NCBI GenBank assembly: GCA_030632865.1
Contig: DAOVTY010000068.1
Span: 1 to 12,482, forward strand
Length of the DNA stretch: 12,482 nucleotides
Direction: 5' to 3'
Source of the DNA: Bacteroidota bacterium
Lineage (GTDB): Bacteria; Bacteroidota; Bacteroidia; Bacteroidales; Prolixibacteraceae
Part shown: in pieces, positions 1 through 6,532 of the stretch
Layout of the letters: each line of letters opens with the position of its first letter
Numbering within the stretch: the stretch's first letter is position 1
Made by a program: the position numbers and the translations under genes
The notes under the pieces: generated by a model
What the model was told of the DNA's origin: nothing
The model's input: the letters and a program-made list of their open reading frames with translations, nothing else
The model's database searches: none

Positions 1-280
1 AAAAAGGTTTGGAATACATTCTGGAATTTATAGTCGGAGTATCATTGTTCAGGGTATAAAAGATTTTTGATTCCCTTGAAGCTGATTTCATTGAAACAAG
101 TGTATTGTTCGTGAAAGTGCTGCCGGGAGAGGATATAACCGGTGCAGGGGTAATGAGATGTTCGGTGATTGACGATTGGGGGATTTTGTAATTTCCAAGC
201 TGCAGGTTAGGTTTGCTTCCCATTTTGAAGACCAGTGTTCCGCCCTTCATGATTTGGGAATGTTTTATAAATAATTTGAG
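1..280 (-). pseudogene. Broken C-terminal end of a GH92-type alpha-mannosidase with CHB_HEX_C-like domain (runs off left edge)
   Basis: On the minus strand an open frame runs from a stop at 337-335 to the left edge, with its only ATG at 250. Residues around that ATG read LKLFIKHSQI-MKGGTLVFKMG-SKPN, which I recognise as the end of the catalytic part of GH92 exo-alpha-mannosidases. Then comes ITPAPVISSPGSTF..IFYTLNNDTPT..YSKPF, the pattern of the chitobiase/beta-hexosaminidase C-terminal domain that often follows GH92. GH92 enzymes are usually about 700 residues or more and exported; here more than 600 N-terminal residues, including the signal peptide and catalytic region, are absent. The match continues in frame upstream of the ATG to about 280, so this is not a normal start, and the codons from 281 to 337 look unrelated. 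The match is from memory. A truncated gene or recombination scar is most likely; an assembly junction is possible. Confidence 0.6.
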
Positions 281-401
281 TGGCGAGGCGATTTCGATTA
301 TCCCAAATATTGCACGAACTACTTTATTGCAAATTTATGGAGGTTCGCGTAAAATAGATTTCTTACTGATTGTAGAAAAATTCAGTTAATAAAAATTTGT
401 T

Positions 402-1466
402 TTACTTATCCTGTTTTGTTTTATTTTCCATCACCCAAACTCCCGAGCCTTTATTATCTTCGGCAAATTTTTGTTTAGCCGCAAATGCCTCTTTTTCTGT
501 ATCATAAGCCCCAATTCCGATAATAAAGAAATTGCCTCTTTTCTCTAGTTTAAACGGCTTGAAACCTTTATTTTTTAACTCAATCAGATAATTGTCAGCA
601 TTTTTTTCTTCTTTAAAACTACCTCCAACCAGAAAGTAATTTGCTGTATGCGATACCGTCGTTTCAACTGGAACTGCATCTACTTTCTCTGTTAAAGCCG
701 AATCTTGAGGTGAAACAAAAGTTGTATCAATAATAATTGAATCTGGCTTCAATATTGGATTTTCTTCAATTAACGGAACAGGTTTTTCAACTATTTTTGT
801 TGCCCTATTTTCTTCTTTTTTATTTTGACTAATCAGATAAATTCCAACAAAAATAATTGGCACAAGCATTAACAGCAACCACAAGCAAAGTCGTTTTTTA
901 TTTTCCTCTGTTTCTTGTTCATTATTTTGAACAGGAATTGGTTTGGATTCTGAAATCTCATTTTCTATAATTTCAACTGGTTCCTGCTCTTCTTTTTTTG
1001 GCTCAATCAATTCTTGAACTATTACAACAGCTGTATCTCTTTCAACTGAATCTTCTAGCGAAACAGATTCCAATCCAAACGAGTCGAGCAATAAATTATC
1101 ATTTTTAAAAGGTAGAAACTGTATCTCAGATTTATCATTTACAAATAATTCTCCAGTCTCTTCTAGTATAACTTTTTCGCCTTTATCAAGTTGATAAATA
1201 ATATTCTCGCGTTCTACTTCTATTTTTTTAAGTGCATCGAAATGCGAAACACCTTCGCCCATAGCCACGCTGCCCACCAAAAGACCATCGTTATTTCTTA
1301 TTTGCCGGTTAAACGAAACCTCTTTCGACGGAGGTTTTAATTCATTAGAATCTTTATCTATTTCGGCTGGTTTATAAATCGAAACAAATGCCCCAAATCC
1401 GGGAATAATTACTATTTCATTTTCTAAAAGAAGCTCGTGTATATATTTTCCTATTTTCACTTTCAA
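402..1466 (-). CDS. CCDC81-type HU-like domain protein with transmembrane segment and SPOR domain
   Basis: This is a 354-residue protein. Residues about 1-57 (IGKYIHELLLENEIVIIPGFGAF..KPAEI) and 58-125 match the two successive CCDC81-like prokaryotic HU domains found in Bacteroidota. An acidic, low-complexity stretch (about 135-190) leads to one transmembrane helix at about 192-213, preceded by basic KKR. A proline- and acid-rich linker (about 225-275) then precedes a SPOR domain (about 277-350, starting NYFLVGGSF). SPOR domains bind denuded septal peptidoglycan, so the C-terminus should be periplasmic and the HU-like part cytoplasmic. What the HU-like part binds is not known to me. No ATG fits the start: TTG at 1466 gives the full domain and GTG at 1460 is an alternative two codons on. 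No Shine-Dalgarno sequence is visible. It is divergent from galE, with 144 bp between them. Domain calls are confident; the cellular role is inferred. Confidence 0.85.
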   Translation of the reverse strand: MKVKIGKYIHELLLENEIVIIPGFGAFVSIYKPAEIDKDSNELKPPSKEVSFNRQIRNNDGLLVGSVAMGEGVSHFDALKKIEVERENIIYQLDKGEKVILEETGELFVNDKSEIQFLPFKNDNLLLDSFGLESVSLEDSVERDTAVVIVQELIEPKKEEQEPVEIIENEISESKPIPVQNNEQETEENKKRLCLWLLLMLVPIIFVGIYLISQNKKEENRATKIVEKPVPLIEENPILKPDSIIIDTTFVSPQDSALTEKVDAVPVETTVSHTANYFLVGGSFKEEKNADNYLIELKNKGFKPFKLEKRGNFFIIGIGAYDTEKEAFAAKQKFAEDNKGSGVWVMENKTKQDK

Positions 1467-1610
1467 TAATTTAAAATGTAAATTTAAAACATCTTTCCGA
1501 ATTGTATTAAATTAGAAGATTAAGTTTTAAAAATCCTATATGTTCTTGCAAATAAAACCATGTGCAACTAAATTTAATTATATACTTTTACATACTCAAT
1601 TACAAGTAAA

Positions 1611-2639
1611 ATGGCACATAAAATTTTAGTTACCGGAGGAACCGGATATATTGGTTCTCACACAGTTGTAGAACTACAAGAGTCGGGATTCGAAGTAATA
1701 GTTGTTGATAATCTATCGAATTCAAAAATTGAGGTTTTAGATAATATCGAAAAAATAACTGGAATAAAACCAGTTTTCGAAAACTTCGATTTGGCTGATA
1801 AAGATAAAACGGAAGATTTTTTCGAAAGAAACAGCGAGATAGATGCAATTATTCATTTTGCAGCATCGAAAGCAGTAGGAGAATCGGTTGAAAAACCTCT
1901 TTTATACTATCGTAACAATCTGGTTTCGATGATTAATATTTTAGAGTGCCAGATAAAATATAATGTCACAAATATTGTATTTTCATCGTCGTGTACCGTT
2001 TACGGGCAGCCCGACATTTTACCGGTTACCGAACAAACACCCCGTAAAGAAGCAGAATCGCCATATGGAAATACAAAACGTGTAAACGAGGACATTCTTA
2101 GCGAAACTGTTTCTGCAAATTCAAAATTAAATGCAATTGCTTTGCGTTATTTTAATCCGGTTGGTGCACATTCTTCGGCTTTAATTGGCGAATTACCATT
2201 GGGAATTCCAAATAATTTGGTGCCATTTATTACTCAAACTGCTGCCGGATTAAGAGACGAGCTGAAAGTGTTTGGCAACGATTACAACACTCCTGACGGT
2301 TCTGCAATTCGCGATTATATTAATGTAGTTGATTTGGCAAAAGCACATGTAGTTGCAATTAACAGACTATTAACAGGCAAAAATAAATCTAATTATGAAG
2401 TTTTTAATCTGGGAACCGGGTACGGATATTCAGTTCTAGAAATGATTTTAGGTTTTGAAAAAGCTACCGGGGTAAAATTAAATTATAAAATTGTTGACCG
2501 CCGCGCAGGAGACATTGAAAAAATTTGGGCCGACACTACTTTTGCCAACAAAGAACTTGGCTGGAAAGCAGAAAAAGGACTTGAGGAGACTTTGCTTACA
2601 TCGTGGAATTGGGAAAAATATATTAGAGGAATAAAATAA
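1611..2639 (+). CDS. galE: UDP-glucose 4-epimerase
   Basis: This 342-residue protein is of normal GalE length. It interconverts UDP-glucose and UDP-galactose in the cytoplasm, feeding galactose use (Leloir pathway) and surface glycan synthesis. It is an extended short-chain dehydrogenase. The N-terminal NAD-binding glycine motif GGTGYIG is at residues 9-15, and VVDNLSNS at 31-38 is the typical GalE continuation. The catalytic residues are in FSSSCTVYG (124-132) and Tyr152/Lys156 of PYGNTK. RYFNPVGAH near residue 179 and NLGTGYGYSV near 266 are further GalE hallmarks. The start is the ATG at 1611, with no other ATG close upstream in frame. It stands alone: the SPOR gene diverges from it and mlaF converges on it with an 18-bp gap. 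Related epimerases acting on N-acetylated sugars share the fold, but the sequence reads as a standard GalE. Confidence 0.95.
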   Translation: MAHKILVTGGTGYIGSHTVVELQESGFEVIVVDNLSNSKIEVLDNIEKITGIKPVFENFDLADKDKTEDFFERNSEIDAIIHFAASKAVGESVEKPLLYYRNNLVSMINILECQIKYNVTNIVFSSSCTVYGQPDILPVTEQTPRKEAESPYGNTKRVNEDILSETVSANSKLNAIALRYFNPVGAHSSALIGELPLGIPNNLVPFITQTAAGLRDELKVFGNDYNTPDGSAIRDYINVVDLAKAHVVAINRLLTGKNKSNYEVFNLGTGYGYSVLEMILGFEKATGVKLNYKIVDRRAGDIEKIWADTTFANKELGWKAEKGLEETLLTSWNWEKYIRGIK

Positions 2640-2657
2640 TATTGGTGTAGTAAAAAT

Positions 2658-3413
2658 CTATTTCTCTTCTCTCATTTGTGCGTACAATTTGTTGGCAAAA
2701 ATAAAATCGTTGAGTTTTTTATTTTTCGAATCCAGTACTTCATCTTTTGAACCAATCCACTCTTTTTCGCCTTTACTAATAAATAGAATTGATTCTCCAA
2801 TTTCTATAACCGAGTTCATGTCGTGTGTATTAATAATGGTTGTCATTTGAAATTCTCGGGTGAGACTCTGAATAAGCTTGTCTATAACGGTAGCTGTTTC
2901 AGGGTCGAGACCAGAATTTGGTTCATCGCAAAAAAGATATTTTGGATTTAAAGATATTGCGCGTGCAATTGCAACCCGTTTTTGCATACCACCACTAATT
3001 TCGCTTGGATTAAGTTTAAATGCTTTTTTTTCAATATTTACATGGTCGAGACAAAAGTCAACTCGTTTCTGCTTTTCAACGTTTGTCATCGAAGTAAACA
3101 TATCGAGTGGAAAACGGACATTCTCTTCTACAGAAATACTATCAAACAAAGCACCACCCTGAAAAACCATTCCAATCTCCTGCCGTAATTTTTTACGATC
3201 TTTTTCTTTCAGATTACAAAAATTTCTATCATCGTACCAAATTTCACCGTTATCAATTTCATACAATCCGAGTATCGATTTTAATAAAACAGTTTTTCCC
3301 GATCCACTTCGTCCGATAATAAGATTGGTTTTACCTTTTTCGAAACGGGTTGTAATACCCTTTAAAACCTCGCTACCATCAAAAGATTTATGTATTTTTT
3401 TAACTTCAATCAT
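2658..3413 (-). CDS. mlaF: MlaF-type ABC transporter ATP-binding protein (phospholipid trafficking)
   Basis: This is a 251-residue cytoplasmic ATPase of an MCE/Mla-type ABC transporter, which moves phospholipids between inner and outer membranes. All nucleotide-binding motifs are present: Walker A GRSGSGKT (34-41), Q-loop Gln85 in MVFQGGALFDS, signature SGGMQKR (140-146), Walker B YLFCDEP (159-165) with catalytic Glu164, D-loop SGLDP (167-171) and switch His197 in NTHDM. The FQGGALFDSISVEENV and SGGMQKRVAIARAI stretches are characteristic of the MlaF branch. The ATG at 3413 overlaps the mlaE stop in an ATGA arrangement (4 nt), showing translational coupling with MlaE. The MCE substrate-binding protein MlaD is not next in line: galE converges directly after this gene, so MlaD must be encoded elsewhere. 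Confidence 0.93.
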   Translation of the reverse strand: MIEVKKIHKSFDGSEVLKGITTRFEKGKTNLIIGRSGSGKTVLLKSILGLYEIDNGEIWYDDRNFCNLKEKDRKKLRQEIGMVFQGGALFDSISVEENVRFPLDMFTSMTNVEKQKRVDFCLDHVNIEKKAFKLNPSEISGGMQKRVAIARAISLNPKYLFCDEPNSGLDPETATVIDKLIQSLTREFQMTTIINTHDMNSVIEIGESILFISKGEKEWIGSKDEVLDSKNKKLNDFIFANKLYAQMREEK

Positions 3414-4150
3414 GTCAACAGTAATCTGGTTAATATTAAATCGAAAAGCAGGATAAGAATGTTTGTATTTACAACAGCTTTTGTACTTGCTTTACCAACT
3501 TGAAGCGCCCCTCCTTGCACATAATAACCAAAATATGCCGGCACCGATGCAACTAAAAATCCAAAAAAGAACATTTTAATAATTGAAAAAGTAGCGTAAT
3601 AAGGTACAAATAGCCATTGAATACCTTCGATATATTCGTGCATTGTAATTACTCCCACCATTGGCCCAGTTAATAATCCACCTAAAAGCCCAAAAAAGAC
3701 ACTTAAAATATATAGGAATGGAAATACAAAAACTACTGCTATTATTTTTGGAAGAATAAGATAACTGGCTGAATTTATTCCCATTATTTCAAGCGAATCT
3801 ATTTGTTCTGTTACTCTCATTGTTCCAATCTCTGAAGTAATATTAGAACCTATTTTCCCTGCCATAATAAGCGCAAGTATTGTTGAAGAAAATTCGAGCA
3901 GAAGAGTATCGCGGGTTCCAAGACCAATAAGTTCAGTTGGATACAATGGGTTTGCCATGCTATACGCAAACTGAATAGTCATAATTCCGCCGATAAAAAT
4001 GGAAATAATTATTACTAGCCCCACTGAATTTACTCCGAGATTATCAATTTCGTGAAAGAGTTGTTTAATGTACATTTTATGCTTTTCGGGTTTGGCAAAC
4101 ACCCTTTTAAGCATAAAAAAATACCTTCCAACATTAAAGAATAAATTCAT
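3410..4150 (-). CDS. mlaE: MlaE-type ABC transporter permease (phospholipid trafficking)
   Basis: This 246-residue integral inner-membrane protein is the permease partner of MlaF. The family signature is clear: EFSSTILALIMAGKIGSNITSEIGTM..TEQIDSLEIMGI (about residues 86-125), followed by LILPKIIAVVFVFPFLYI. Hydrophobic segments at about 40-62, 88-100, 132-160, 190-212 and 225-243 give the usual membrane-spanning pattern. The N-terminal LFHEIDNLGVNSVGLVIIISIFIGGIMTIQ is also typical. The length matches the family norm of about 250-260. It is the first gene of a two-gene unit with mlaF, whose start overlaps this stop by 4 nt. The 142-bp gap to manC is divergent and carries a minus-strand TAACTTTG (-7 type) at 4190-4197, which could serve this operon. 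Confidence 0.92.
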   Translation of the reverse strand: MNLFFNVGRYFFMLKRVFAKPEKHKMYIKQLFHEIDNLGVNSVGLVIIISIFIGGIMTIQFAYSMANPLYPTELIGLGTRDTLLLEFSSTILALIMAGKIGSNITSEIGTMRVTEQIDSLEIMGINSASYLILPKIIAVVFVFPFLYILSVFFGLLGGLLTGPMVGVITMHEYIEGIQWLFVPYYATFSIIKMFFFGFLVASVPAYFGYYVQGGALQVGKASTKAVVNTNILILLFDLILTRLLLT

Positions 4151-4189
4151 TCTAAAAAATATTTAATTGATACATCTAAGATTATTATT

Positions 4190-4197
4190 CAAAGTTA
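4190..4197 (-). promoter_or_regulatory. Possible Bacteroidota -7 promoter element for mlaE-mlaF
   Basis: On the minus strand this reads TAACTTTG, an exact TAnnTTTG match to the Bacteroidota -7 consensus. It lies about 40 nt upstream of the mlaE ATG, which would give a leader of roughly 30 nt. I see no TTG or TTTG at the usual 17-20 nt spacing upstream, so support is weak. In AT-rich DNA such an octamer can occur by chance. Confidence 0.3.
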
Positions 4198-4241
4198 AAA
4201 TTACAACTTAAATATTCATGAACAATATTGTATAGTTTTTA

Positions 4242-4270
4242 TTGAAATTTTATAAATTTAAATAATTTTG
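4242..4270 (+). promoter_or_regulatory. Likely promoter of manC (TTG-N18-TAATTTTG)
   Basis: The elements are TTG at 4242-4244 and TAATTTTG at 4263-4270, separated by 18 nt. They fit the Bacteroidota sigma-ABfr pattern of a TTG/TTTG -33 box and a TAnnTTTG -7 box. Transcription would start near 4275-4278, leaving a leader of about 15-18 nt before the manC ATG at 4293. Position and spacing both fit; there is no experimental support here. Confidence 0.5.
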
Positions 4271-4292
4271 AGTCTTATATAAAAAAAATCAA

Positions 4293-5381
4293 ATGGAAAA
4301 CAACTACTGTATTATTATGGCAGGCGGAATTGGAAGTCGTTTTTGGCCTCTAAGTCGTGTTGTAAAACCTAAACAATTTATAGATATTTTAGGAGTTGGC
4401 AGAACTTTTTTGCAGCAAACCTTCGATAGATTTTCGACTATCATCCCAAAAGAAAACTTTTTAATAGTTACCAGTGTAAAGTATAAATATTTAGTTCTTG
4501 AACAATTGCCAGAGTTAACTGAAGAGCAAGTTTTATTAGAGCCACTTCGCAGAAATACGGCTCCGTGCTTAGCATATGCTGCTTATAAAATAAAAACTAA
4601 AAATCCCAATGCAAATTTAATAGTTGCTCCCTCCGATCATATTATTTTAAAAGAAGAGGAGTTTATTCGTCAGGTAAAAAATGGACTTCAATTTACAAAA
4701 GAGAATGATGCTTTGCTTACGCTGGGAGTAAAACCTAATCGCCCAGAAACAGGTTATGGTTATATTCAGGTAAAAAATGAAGTTGCGTTTAATGAATTAA
4801 ATAATTTGTATAAAGTAAAAACATTTACAGAAAAACCTGATGAGCAGATGGCAAAAATTTTTGTTGAAAGCGGAGAGTTTTTTTGGAATTCAGGAATTTT
4901 TATTTGGTCTCTGCAATCTTTATTAAAAGCATTCAACACCCATCTTAAAAATGTTTCTTCGTTATTCGAAAAAGGGATAAAACTTTATAACACTAGTAAC
5001 GAGGTTAATTTTATTAATAAAACATATTCTGAATGCCCTGGTATATCTATTGATTATGGGATAATGGAAAAGGCAAAAAACGTTTATGTTTTAACTGCAG
5101 ATTTTGGGTGGAGCGATTTGGGAACTTGGGGATCGTTATACGAAACCAAGGAAAAAGATAGTAATGAAAATGTTATTAGCGGAAACAATATTTTAACTTA
5201 TAATACAAATAATTGTATCGTTAATATATCGAGCGGGAAGGTGGCTGTTTTGCAAGGTTTAGACGGATATATTGTTGCTGAATCTAACGAAACACTGATG
5301 ATTTGTAAAAGAGAAGATGAGCAGCAAATAAAACAATTTGTAACCGATGTAAAAATTAAGAAGGGTGATTCGTTGGTTTAA
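4293..5381 (+). CDS. manC: Mannose-1-phosphate guanylyltransferase (GDP-mannose pyrophosphorylase)
   Basis: This 362-residue cytoplasmic enzyme makes GDP-mannose from mannose 1-phosphate and GTP, the precursor of GDP-fucose and of mannose-containing surface polysaccharides. The nucleotidyltransferase signature is at residues about 9-28 (MAGGIGSRFWPLSR..KPKQF). LLEPLRRNTAPC, APSDHII, RPETGYGYIQ, TFTEKPD, FFWNSGIFIW, SIDYGIMEKA and FGWSDLGTWGSL follow in the family's usual order. The protein is the short, single-function form; it lacks the C-terminal cupin (phosphomannose isomerase) domain of the longer enterobacterial and pseudomonad enzymes. The ATG at 4293 puts the GGxGxRxWPLSR loop at the expected distance. 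It appears monocistronic, with its own promoter-like element and a strong hairpin terminator downstream. Confidence 0.93.
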   Translation: MENNYCIIMAGGIGSRFWPLSRVVKPKQFIDILGVGRTFLQQTFDRFSTIIPKENFLIVTSVKYKYLVLEQLPELTEEQVLLEPLRRNTAPCLAYAAYKIKTKNPNANLIVAPSDHIILKEEEFIRQVKNGLQFTKENDALLTLGVKPNRPETGYGYIQVKNEVAFNELNNLYKVKTFTEKPDEQMAKIFVESGEFFWNSGIFIWSLQSLLKAFNTHLKNVSSLFEKGIKLYNTSNEVNFINKTYSECPGISIDYGIMEKAKNVYVLTADFGWSDLGTWGSLYETKEKDSNENVISGNNILTYNTNNCIVNISSGKVAVLQGLDGYIVAESNETLMICKREDEQQIKQFVTDVKIKKGDSLV

Positions 5382-5406
5382 AGAATTTCGATTATTCTCA
5401 TAAAAT

Positions 5407-5444
5407 AAGAGAGCGGATTTCAGTTGAAATCCGCTCTCTTTATT
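5407..5444. terminator. Strong, probably bidirectional terminator between manC and the ROK kinase gene
   Basis: AAGAGAGCGGATTTCA (5407-5422) is perfectly complementary to TGAAATCCGCTCTCTT (5425-5440), a 16-bp inverted repeat whose top forms a small loop around CAGTTG. The plus strand continues with a short T-rich run (TTTATTAAT) and the minus strand with TTATTTTATGAG. It lies between the ends of two convergent genes, manC (stop 5381) and the ROK kinase (stop 5471), so it can serve both. Confidence 0.8.
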
Positions 5445-5470
5445 AATAACCTATGTTAATGGCAGTAATA

Positions 5471-6448
5471 CTATTTATCTAACTCTTTCCAAACCAAAGC
5501 GCTTGCTCCAACAATTGCAGCGTCGCCAGCTTTTAGTTTCGATGGTAATATTGGAATTTTATCTTTAAAAATAGGAAGTAAATGTTTCTCCATATTTTCT
5601 TTAGTTGGCTTGAAAATATAATCTCCCGCTGCGGTTGGCCCGCCAAACAAGAAAATCGCTTCCGGACTTAAATAATGAATTGTGTTTGCCAAGCCTTCTC
5701 CTAACCAGGCACCTGTTTTCTCAAATACTTCAACAGCTACTTTGTCTCCTTTAACAGCCGCATCGTAAATCATTTTAGAGTCTAACTCTTTGTATGATTT
5801 GTCAGCTAATAAACTATCATTGTCGTTGTAATGCGCCAATAATTCAAAAGCAGTACGTTTCATGCCCGATGCAGAACAGTAAGCTTCTAAATGACCCAAC
5901 GCAGAGCATCCGCACGGACGTCCTCCGGCAACTAAAACAGTATGCCCAATTTCTCCTGCAAATCCATCGCTACCATAAACTAATTCTCCGTTAACAACAA
6001 TACCACTTCCAACACCGGTACCCAAAGTCATCATTACAAAATTTTTCATTCCCTTGGCGCCACCATAAATCATCTCGCCAATTGCAGCCGCATTTGCATC
6101 GTTTGTAAGTGCCAATGCACCCATGTCGGGAAAATAATTACGAAGTAATTTTACCAAATGAACAACTCCCTTAAATGAAAGGTTTGGAGCATAATCAATT
6201 GTGCCGCTGTAATAATTTCCGTTAGGAGCTCCAATTCCAATTCCAAGAACCTCAATATCATCATTCAATAATTTAACAGACTTTATCTGCTCTTTAATAG
6301 CATCTGCTAAATCTGAAATATACTTATCAATATCACCATGCGAAGGAGTTGGTATATTATCTTTCACCATTACATTCCCCTCAGGATCAACTACACCAAT
6401 GGCAGTATTTGTTCCACCGATATCAACACCTATTGCAACTTTTTTCAT
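5471..6448 (-). CDS. ROK-family sugar kinase (glucokinase-like)
   Basis: This 325-residue cytoplasmic kinase probably phosphorylates glucose or a related hexose (mannose, N-acetyl sugar, fructose) with ATP. It has the ATP-binding DIGGTN (9-14), GIGIGAPN (69-76), the catalytic Asp117 in TNDANAAA, TLGTGVGSGI (141-150), and the sugar/zinc motif EIGHT (166-170). FLFGG near 267 is the adenosine-side loop. No DNA-binding domain precedes the kinase fold, so it is an enzyme rather than a ROK repressor. The zinc motif is unusual: ligands should be His169, Cys179, Cys181 and a Cys at 186, but residue 186 is His (CGCSALGHLE instead of the usual CxCGxxGCxE). The gene follows an MFS sugar transporter on the same strand by 84 bp, suggesting uptake and phosphorylation of the same sugar. 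The substrate cannot be read from sequence. Confidence 0.9.
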   Translation of the reverse strand: MKKVAIGVDIGGTNTAIGVVDPEGNVMVKDNIPTPSHGDIDKYISDLADAIKEQIKSVKLLNDDIEVLGIGIGAPNGNYYSGTIDYAPNLSFKGVVHLVKLLRNYFPDMGALALTNDANAAAIGEMIYGGAKGMKNFVMMTLGTGVGSGIVVNGELVYGSDGFAGEIGHTVLVAGGRPCGCSALGHLEAYCSASGMKRTAFELLAHYNDNDSLLADKSYKELDSKMIYDAAVKGDKVAVEVFEKTGAWLGEGLANTIHYLSPEAIFLFGGPTAAGDYIFKPTKENMEKHLLPIFKDKIPILPSKLKAGDAAIVGASALVWKELDK

Positions 6449-6483
6449 ATTTAAATTTATTTATTCTAATTGAAATAAAACAA

Positions 6484-6525
6484 AGATTGAATTCTTTTAA
6501 AAATTAAATTAGAAGAATTCAATCT
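6484..6525 (-). terminator. Hairpin between the sugar transporter and ROK kinase genes (attenuator or terminator candidate)
   Basis: AGATTGAATTCTT (6484-6496) and AAGAATTCAATCT (6513-6525) form a perfect 13-bp inverted repeat with a 16-nt AT-rich loop. It starts 8 nt after the transporter stop and is followed on the minus strand by T-rich CTTTGTTTTATTTC. The stem is AT-rich, so termination is probably partial. It could also act as a 3'-end or processing hairpin that lets the transporter and kinase be expressed at different levels. Confidence 0.5.
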
Positions 6526-6532
6526 CAATTAT

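Noticed and set aside
330..337. Minus-strand TAAATTTG as a promoter for the GH92 fragment
   Set aside because: It matches the -7 octamer but has no -33 box at suitable spacing, and the downstream ATG lies inside a conserved domain rather than at a real gene start.
2878..3162. Plus-strand open frames opposite mlaF
   Set aside because: The minus-strand reading contains every ABC ATPase motif, so these frames are shadows of it.
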